A DNA stretch of 64,000 nt from RGIG5472 sp051867615. Its GTDB lineage: Bacteria; Bacillota; Clostridia; Oscillospirales; Oscillospiraceae. Shown piece after piece: positions 58,634 to 64,000 of the stretch. A program made the position numbers and the translations under genes. Position 1 is the stretch's first letter; every line of letters begins with the position of its first letter. The notes beneath the pieces were generated by a model. That model was given only the letters and a program-made list of their open reading frames with translations. It did no database searches and was not told where the DNA came from. Location: NCBI GenBank assembly GCA_051867615.1, contig JBJDYU010000013.1:13218-77217 (forward strand), read 5' to 3'.

Positions 58634-59701
58634 TCAGGTCACGAGCTTCGTAATGTCGGAAAAGGTCACCAGCACCATCACCGCCATGAGCAGGGCGAAG
58701 AACACAAAGCTCAGGGCATTTTCAAAGCGGGCCGGGATCTTCTTTTTCAGCAGCAGCATCCCTGCGGCGTTCAGGCAGAGGAACAGAATCTTGCCGCCGT
58801 CCAGCGCCGGGATGGGCAGCAGGTTCATCACCGCCAGATTCACCGAGATCAGCGCCGCGAAGTAGGCGATGTTGCCGAAGGCCTCCGCCTTGGTCGCGGA
58901 CTGCTCGCCCACCTCCGTGATGGTGCCGACGATGCCCACGGGGCCGCTCAGGTCCCGGAGGCCCGCCTGCCCGGTTATCAGCATTTGCAGGCTCAGCCGC
59001 ACCATGCGGACGAAGTCCAGCGTGGTATACCAGCTGTATTTCAGCTTGTTCAGCGCCGTGGCCTCCGCCCGGCCGCCGTAGGTAAAGCCGTAAGCCCGGT
59101 AGACTTCGCCGTTTTCGTCCACATAGTCTGTGAGATACAGCGTGCGGCGCAGCTTTTCGCCGCCGCGCAGCAGCACCACCTCGAGACTGCCGTCCTCGCC
59201 GGTGGAGGTAAACTGCATGACAAGGCTCACGTCGCTGAAGTTATAGATGCGTTCGCCGTTGATCTCATAGAGGACGTCGCCCACCATGACGCCGTCCTCC
59301 CCCTCATTGGGAAAGCCCTCGTTCAGCTCCACGATCTCCGCCGTGAGAAAGCCGCCCGCGCTGCTGTACAGCACCAGCACGATGAGGAAGCCCAGCAGGA
59401 AATTCATGGCGGCTCCCGCCGCGAAAACCAGCAGCTGGCGGAAAAAACCGCAGTTGGACAGGGCATGGGGGTTGTCGGAGGCTTCCTCCTCCCCCTCCAT
59501 GGCGCAGTAGCCGCCGATGGGCAGCAGGCGCAGGGAATAGGCCGTCTCCGCCCCCTGCTTATGCCACAGCAGCGGCCCCATGCCCAGTGAAAACTCCTGC
59601 ACCGTCACGCCGCAGGCCTTGGCGGTGATGAAATGTCCGAATTCGTGGACGGCGATGAGAACGCCGAACATGACAACGGCCACGATGATATAGATAGCCA
59701 A
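58634..59701 (-). CDS. rseP: RIP metalloprotease RseP (site-2 protease)
   Basis: A 355-residue M50 intramembrane protease. The zinc motif HEFGH is in the first membrane segment (VLIAVHEFGHFITAK), a PDZ domain lies at about residues 120-200, and the third ligand motif NLLPIPALDGGK is near the C-terminus. It cleaves membrane-embedded substrates such as anti-sigma factors or signal-peptide remnants. It lies between dxr and ispG, the usual Firmicutes order. Confidence 0.96.
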   Translation of the reverse strand: MAIYIIVAVVMFGVLIAVHEFGHFITAKACGVTVQEFSLGMGPLLWHKQGAETAYSLRLLPIGGYCAMEGEEEASDNPHALSNCGFFRQLLVFAAGAAMNFLLGFLIVLVLYSSAGGFLTAEIVELNEGFPNEGEDGVMVGDVLYEINGERIYNFSDVSLVMQFTSTGEDGSLEVVLLRGGEKLRRTLYLTDYVDENGEVYRAYGFTYGGRAEATALNKLKYSWYTTLDFVRMVRLSLQMLITGQAGLRDLSGPVGIVGTITEVGEQSATKAEAFGNIAYFAALISVNLAVMNLLPIPALDGGKILFLCLNAAGMLLLKKKIPARFENALSFVFFALLMAVMVLVTFSDITKLVT

Positions 59702-59713
59702 GCTCGATTCTCC

Positions 59714-60856
59714 TTACTTTCGGTTCTCCACGGCGGCGCGGGCCAGCCGGTCTGCTTCCAGTATATCCGGCAGCTGGGGATGATATTTCACTTCCACGCG
59801 CTGCAGCGCCTCCTCCACCAGCCGGGGAATGTCGTTGAAGCCCACCTCACCCTGAAGAAACAGCGCCACCGCCGCTTCATTCGCGCCGTTCATCACAGCG
59901 CAGGCGGTGCCGCCCTCCCGGGCGCAGGCTTTCGCGATCTTCAGGCAGGGAAAGGCCGTCTCGTCCGGCTCCGCAAAGGTCAGCGGCCCGCAGGAGAGCA
60001 GATCCAGCGGCGCATCCGGGCTTTCCGCCCTATCGGGATAGGTCAGGGCGTAGCGGATGGGCAGCTTCATATCCGGCGTGCCCAGCTGGGCGATCATGGC
60101 CCCGTCCCGGTACTCCACCAGCGAGTGGACGATGCTCTGGCGGTGGATCACCGCCGTCACCTGCTCCGGGCGCAGGCGGTATAGCCGCATGGCCTCGATG
60201 AGCTCCAGGCCCTTGTTCATGAGCGTCGCGGAGTCGATGGTGATCTTCGCCCCCATGCTCCAGTTGGGATGCTTCAAAGCGTCCGCCCGGGTCTTGCCTT
60301 CGAGTTCCGCGTGGCTCAGGCCATAAAACGGCCCGCCGGAGCAGGTGAGGATGAGCCGCCGGATCTCCGAGCGGTCCCGGCAGCCCTGCAGGCTCTGGAA
60401 AATGGCGGAATGCTCGCTGTCCACCGGCAGAATCTCCGCCCCGCAGCGCTCCGCCGCGTCCATCACCAGCTCGCCCGCGCAGACGAGGGTCTCCTTGTTC
60501 GCGAGAGCAATGCGCCGCTTTTTCTCGATGGCGGCGAGGGTGGGCTGCAGCCCGATCATGCCCATGACGGCGGTGACCACCGCGTCCGCCTCCACCGTGG
60601 CCGCGGCGATGAGTCCCTCCATACCGGAGAGAACCTCCGTCTCCGTGTCCGCAAGACGGCGGCGCAGCTCCGCCGCCGCGGCTTTATCATACAGCACCGC
60701 AAAGCGCGGCCTGAACTCCCGGACCTGCTGCTCCAGCAGCGCAACGCTCTTATTCGCGGTGAGCGCCGCCACGGAAAGTCCCAGTTCCCGGGCCACCTGC
60801 AAAGTCTGCCGGCCGATGGAGCCGGTGGAGCCCAGGAGGGAAATGCTTCGTACCAT
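59714..60856 (-). CDS. dxr: 1-deoxy-D-xylulose-5-phosphate reductoisomerase
   Basis: A 380-residue enzyme for the second step of the MEP pathway. It opens SISLLGSTGSIGRQTLQVA (NADPH site), with ALANKETLVCAG and LPVDSEHSAIFQ following. ATG 60856 has AAGGAG 6 nt upstream; the frame up to 60895 adds arginine-rich residues foreign to the family. Confidence 0.97.
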   Translation of the reverse strand: MVRSISLLGSTGSIGRQTLQVARELGLSVAALTANKSVALLEQQVREFRPRFAVLYDKAAAAELRRRLADTETEVLSGMEGLIAAATVEADAVVTAVMGMIGLQPTLAAIEKKRRIALANKETLVCAGELVMDAAERCGAEILPVDSEHSAIFQSLQGCRDRSEIRRLILTCSGGPFYGLSHAELEGKTRADALKHPNWSMGAKITIDSATLMNKGLELIEAMRLYRLRPEQVTAVIHRQSIVHSLVEYRDGAMIAQLGTPDMKLPIRYALTYPDRAESPDAPLDLLSCGPLTFAEPDETAFPCLKIAKACAREGGTACAVMNGANEAAVALFLQGEVGFNDIPRLVEEALQRVEVKYHPQLPDILEADRLARAAVENRK

Positions 60857-60922
60857 ACGTTTCTCCTTATCCCCGCGGCGCGCAGCGCGCCGCATCCACG
60901 GAATCTCTAAGTATGTGCCGCG

Positions 60923-61726
60923 TTATTTCAGCACCAGCAGCAGGTAGTACACCGGCGCGATGAACATGGAGCTGTCGAAGCGGTCGTAGGCGCCGCCATG
61001 GCCCGGCAGGAGGTTGCCGTAGTCCTTGATGCCCGCCTCCCGCTTGATGACGGAAAGGCTTAAGTCCCCCAGCTGCCCCACAGCGCTGCCCACGATGCCG
61101 TAGGCGATGAGAGAGGGGTAGCTCACCGGGCAGGGCATGAAGCAGTTCACAATGACGCCCCAGAGCACCATGCCGAGCGCGCCGCCCACGAGACCTGCCA
61201 CGCCGCCCTCCACGGTTTTTTTCGGGCTGACATACGGTGCCAGCTTATGCTTGCCAAAGAGCATACCGCCGAACATGGCGAAGCTGTCTCCGATAAAGGC
61301 GGTGAAAAACGGCGTCAGCACATAGATCTTGCCGTAGTCCGGGTCGCTTCTGAGCAGGAAGATGCAGCTCAGCAGCAGCGGAAAGACCACGCCCGCCACC
61401 ATGGCGGCGGTGAGGTCGCTGAAAGGGATAGAATCCTTCCCGTAGCAGCAGACGGAGACGGCGAACAGGGCGTAAATAAACAGCACCGCGAAGCACAGCG
61501 CCGCCGGCAGGCCGAACAGATGCAGTCCCAGGGGGAGCACCACCGCCGCGGCGATGGTCATATACAGCAAACGGCGGGCGTTCTTGCCCACGGCCCGCAT
61601 CAGCTCAAAGGCCCCGACGCCCGCGATGGCGCAGACCAGCAGCGCCGTGCCCCAGGCCGGCAGCACCAGCAGCACCACCAGCAGCAGCGGCACACCCACA
61701 CCCGCAACGATCAATCTCTGTTTCAT
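60923..61726 (-). CDS. cdsA: Phosphatidate cytidylyltransferase
   Basis: A 267-residue membrane enzyme that makes CDP-diacylglycerol. About seven to eight membrane segments are followed by the C-terminal CDP-DAG synthase signature in SVIKREAGIKDYGNLLPGHGG. The start MKQRLIVAGVGVPLLL at 61726 has GGAGG 8 nt upstream. Confidence 0.96.
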   Translation of the reverse strand: MKQRLIVAGVGVPLLLVVLLVLPAWGTALLVCAIAGVGAFELMRAVGKNARRLLYMTIAAAVVLPLGLHLFGLPAALCFAVLFIYALFAVSVCCYGKDSIPFSDLTAAMVAGVVFPLLLSCIFLLRSDPDYGKIYVLTPFFTAFIGDSFAMFGGMLFGKHKLAPYVSPKKTVEGGVAGLVGGALGMVLWGVIVNCFMPCPVSYPSLIAYGIVGSAVGQLGDLSLSVIKREAGIKDYGNLLPGHGGAYDRFDSSMFIAPVYYLLLVLK

Positions 61727-61811
61727 GTCAAAAACCTCCACGCGCCCCCAGGGCGCTCTTTGAAAAATGCTCCCGCCCATGCGGGAAAGCCGCCGTGCTT
61801 TCCGTCGGCGC

Positions 61812-62558
61812 TCACTTCACGCCGCCGAAGCGGCGATCCCGCCGCTGGAAGCTCGCGATGGCCTGCCGCAGCTCCGCCTCGCCGAAGTCCGGCCAGAGCG
61901 TGTCGCAGAAATAAAACTCGCTGTACGCGCACTGCCAGAGCAGGAAATTGGAGATGCGCTCCTCCCCGCTGGGCCGGATGATCAGCTCCGGGTCCGGGAT
62001 GTCGTGGGAGTCGAGATAGCGGGCGAAAGCCGCCTCCGTCAGCTCCTCCGGCTTCGCCCGTCCCGCGGCACAGTCCGCCGCAAAGGCCCGCGCGGCCCGA
62101 ACGATCTCATCCCGGCCGCCGTAGTTCAGGCAGATATTCGCCTCAAAGCCCGTCATGCGGCGGGAGATGGCGTTGGTGCGGTCCACGAGCTTCCGCAGCT
62201 CCGGCGCGATGGCGGAGAGGTCGCCGAGAAAGCGCAGGCGGATGTTGTCCCGCTCCATGCTTTCGATGGCCTCCAGCAGGTACTGCCTGAGAAGGCCCAT
62301 GATGGCGCCCACTTCCTCCTCCGAGCGCTTCCAGTTCTCCGTGGAAAAGGCGTATACCGTGAGATGCTCGATGCCCATGTCACGGCAGCAGGTGGCGATC
62401 CTGCGGAAGGTCTCCGCTCCCGCCTTGTGTCCGGCGGTGCGGGGCAGGCCGCGCTGCTTCGCCCAGCGCCCGTTGCCATCCATGATGATGGCAATATGAC
62501 GGGGCAGGCGTTCAAAATCCACCTGCCCCGCCTGCATATCCTGTCTTGCCGGCGCCAT
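61812..62558 (-). CDS. uppS: Isoprenyl (undecaprenyl) diphosphate synthase
   Basis: A 248-residue cis-prenyltransferase that makes the C55 lipid carrier for wall synthesis. HIAIIMDGNGRWAKQRG is the substrate motif and the C-terminal RPSGEERISNFLLWQ ... WPDF region is complete. ATG 62558 shares one base with the frr stop (TGATG). Confidence 0.96.
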   Translation of the reverse strand: MAPARQDMQAGQVDFERLPRHIAIIMDGNGRWAKQRGLPRTAGHKAGAETFRRIATCCRDMGIEHLTVYAFSTENWKRSEEEVGAIMGLLRQYLLEAIESMERDNIRLRFLGDLSAIAPELRKLVDRTNAISRRMTGFEANICLNYGGRDEIVRAARAFAADCAAGRAKPEELTEAAFARYLDSHDIPDPELIIRPSGEERISNFLLWQCAYSEFYFCDTLWPDFGEAELRQAIASFQRRDRRFGGVK

Positions 62559-63118
62559 CAGACCGCCATAAGCTCCTTCTGCTTTTCTTCCAGGAGCACA
62601 TCGATCTCCTTGCACTTGTCGTCCGTCAGCTTCTGCAGGTCCTTTTCCAGGTCCTTGCGGTCGTCCTCCGTGATGGTGGAGTCCTTCTCAAGCTTCTTGA
62701 TGGCGTCCATGGCGTCGCGGCGGATGTTGCGCACCGCCACCTTGCCGTTCTCGGAATACTTGTGGATCTGCTTGACCAGCTCCTTGCGGCGCTCCTCCGT
62801 CAGCTGGGGGAAGGTCAGGCGGATGGCCCGGCCGTCGTTCTGGGGATTGATGCCCAGGTCAGACTCCTGGATGGCCTTGGAGATGCCCTTCAGGGCGGAG
62901 GCGTCCCAGGGGGTGATGAGCAGCTGCCGGGGGTCCGGGGAGCTGATGGCCGCGATCTGCTGGATGGGGGTGGGCGCGCCGTAGTAATCCACGGTGATGC
63001 GGTCCAGCACCGAGGCGTTGGCGCGGCCCGCGCGCACGGCGGCGAAGTCCGCCGCCACGGACTTGATGCTCTTGTCCATCCTCTCTGCGAAGGGTTTCAG
63101 TTCTGCTTTGATAGCCAT
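62558..63118 (-). CDS. frr: Ribosome recycling factor
   Basis: A 186-residue RRF that with EF-G splits post-termination ribosomes. VRAGRANASVLDRITVDYYGAPTPIQQIA and NDGRAIRLTFPQLTEERRKELVKQ are the characteristic segments. It lies 3 nt after pyrH. Confidence 0.98.
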   Translation of the reverse strand: MAIKAELKPFAERMDKSIKSVAADFAAVRAGRANASVLDRITVDYYGAPTPIQQIAAISSPDPRQLLITPWDASALKGISKAIQESDLGINPQNDGRAIRLTFPQLTEERRKELVKQIHKYSENGKVAVRNIRRDAMDAIKKLEKDSTITEDDRKDLEKDLQKLTDDKCKEIDVLLEEKQKELMAV

Positions 63119-63121
63119 AGG

Positions 63122-63841
63122 TCAAGCCTCCTTTACAATCGTTCCGATCTGTTCTCCGCGGATGACGCGGATAATATTTTCAGGGTCTTTCAGCGCAAAT
63201 ACCAGCACAGGGATGTGGTTATCCATGGACAGGGATGTGGCCGTGGAATCCATGACGGCCAGGTGCCTTGCCAACACCTCCTCATAGGTGATGGCGTCGA
63301 ACTTCTCCGCCGCGGGGTTCTTCGCGGGGTCGGAATCGTACACGCCGTCGATGTTCTTCGCGAGCAAAATCACGTCGGCATTGATCTCCGCCGCGCGGAG
63401 GACCGCCGCCGTGTCCGTGGAGAAGAAGGGGCTGCCGATGCCGCAGCCAAACAGCACCACGCGGCCCTTTTCCAGATGCCGCACCGCCCTTGCGCGGATG
63501 TACGGCTCCGCCACCTCCCGGATCTCCAGCGCCGTCATGATGCGCACGGGAACGCCCTTTTGCTCCAGCACATCCGCCACCGCCATGCAGTTCATGGCCG
63601 TGGCCAGCATCCCCATGTGGTCCGCCCGGGTGCGCTCGATGTAGCCCTCGCCGTTTTTCACGCCGCGCCAGAAGTTGCCGCCGCCGATGACGACGCCGAT
63701 CTCCACGCCCATCTCGACGCAGCGCTTGATCACGTCGCAGACCCGGCCGATCACCTCGAAGTCCAGGCCGAAGTGCTTCTCGCCCGCCAGCGCCTCGCCG
63801 CTGATCTTCAGCAGGACGCGCCTGTATTTCGGTTCTTCCAT
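63122..63841 (-). CDS. pyrH: UMP kinase
   Basis: A 239-residue amino acid kinase-fold enzyme that phosphorylates UMP to UDP. RVLLKISGEALAG opens the domain, and VIGGGNFWRG and TDTAAVLRAAEINAD follow. The start MEEPKYRRVLL at 63841 has AGAGG just upstream. First gene in the window of the pyrH-frr-uppS-cdsA-dxr-rseP-ispG-polC run. Confidence 0.97.
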   Translation of the reverse strand: MEEPKYRRVLLKISGEALAGEKHFGLDFEVIGRVCDVIKRCVEMGVEIGVVIGGGNFWRGVKNGEGYIERTRADHMGMLATAMNCMAVADVLEQKGVPVRIMTALEIREVAEPYIRARAVRHLEKGRVVLFGCGIGSPFFSTDTAAVLRAAEINADVILLAKNIDGVYDSDPAKNPAAEKFDAITYEEVLARHLAVMDSTATSLSMDNHIPVLVFALKDPENIIRVIRGEQIGTIVKEA

Positions 63842-63944
63842 ACCTCTCACCACTCCCATGACTCGTTGATGTAACGCCTTCATTTTACCCTACTTTTCCG
63901 CGCTTGCATAGAGGGGAAATGTAAATTTTTTGCCCCGGGCGCGG

Positions 63945-64000
63945 CGAGTCATAACCACCGGCTAAGCCGGTGGCTTGAGTTGGCCCTATAAGGGCCTATT
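63945..64000 (+). mobile_element. Left end of a second palindromic IS200/IS605-like element (cut by the window)
   Basis: These 56 nt are identical to 13945-14000, beginning CGAGTCATAACCACC and including both hairpins, while the bases before the match differ (GCGG here, TTCT there). The element continues past the window edge and could be another short remnant or a full IS with tnpA/tnpB. Confidence 0.65.

Overview
The window is 64 kb of a high-GC chromosome from a Gram-positive bacterium, most likely a gut-type clostridium of the Oscillospiraceae. The evidence is two replicative polymerases (PolC and DnaE), WhiA, HPr kinase, RapZ, YlxM next to Ffh, a spermidine-type Pot operon behind an XRE-cupin regulator, and Gram-positive promoters of the TTGACA-17-TATAAT kind. 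No rRNA, tRNA, CRISPR array or complete transposase gene is visible, so placement below family is a guess. Most of the window is conserved housekeeping chromosome. The unusual material lies in the intergenic stretches and in a few domain architectures.

Layout. 1-1671: two M16-type peptidase genes on the minus strand, one cut by the window edge. 1822-4217: ylxM-ffh-rpsP-khpA. 4326-7477: a four-gene minus-strand lipoate cassette (two lipoate ligase family proteins, lipoyl synthase, a free-standing lipoyl domain), sitting between khpA and rimM-trmD (7536-9536). 9636-12567: a yybP-ykoY type manganese riboswitch ahead of a P2-type cation ATPase. 12822-15678: a G5/3D cell-wall protein, a palindromic IS200/IS605-like remnant, rsmA and a small acidic protein. 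15744-19207: HAD hydrolase, two membrane proteins, a GNAT, an XRE regulator and greA. 19343-26453: a phosphate locus with two paralogous Na/Pi cotransporters flanking phoP-phoR-HD. 26592-32040: TetR, a degenerate deacetylase-like exported protein, a two-component system and an HtrA protease. 32429-42446: acyltransferase fusion, dnaE, then the hprK-glk-murB-rapZ-whiA-C_GCAxxG operon. 42588-48386: rpmB, der-plsY-gpsA, yceD-rpmF, and an RluA pseudouridine synthase. 48489-53439: potABCD and its regulator. 53526-63841: pyrH-frr-uppS-cdsA-dxr-rseP-ispG-polC in the classical Firmicutes order.

How the parts work together. The lipoate cassette can make and attach lipoate, but the only visible acceptor is its own 78-residue lipoyl protein. 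The phosphate locus appears self-wired: matching 11-bp direct repeats lie exactly 50 nt upstream of the -10 of both phoPR and the first cotransporter. HtrA is cotranscribed with a two-component system, as in secretion-stress regulons.

The least explained signals are: a family of three highly structured intergenic repeats (21222-21369, 32040-32381, 46255-46402) whose stems show compensatory changes; the orphan lipoyl protein operon; the PotA ATPase with a duplicated Ig-like insertion inside its TOBE region; and the palindromic element at 13945, whose left end recurs at the right edge of the window.
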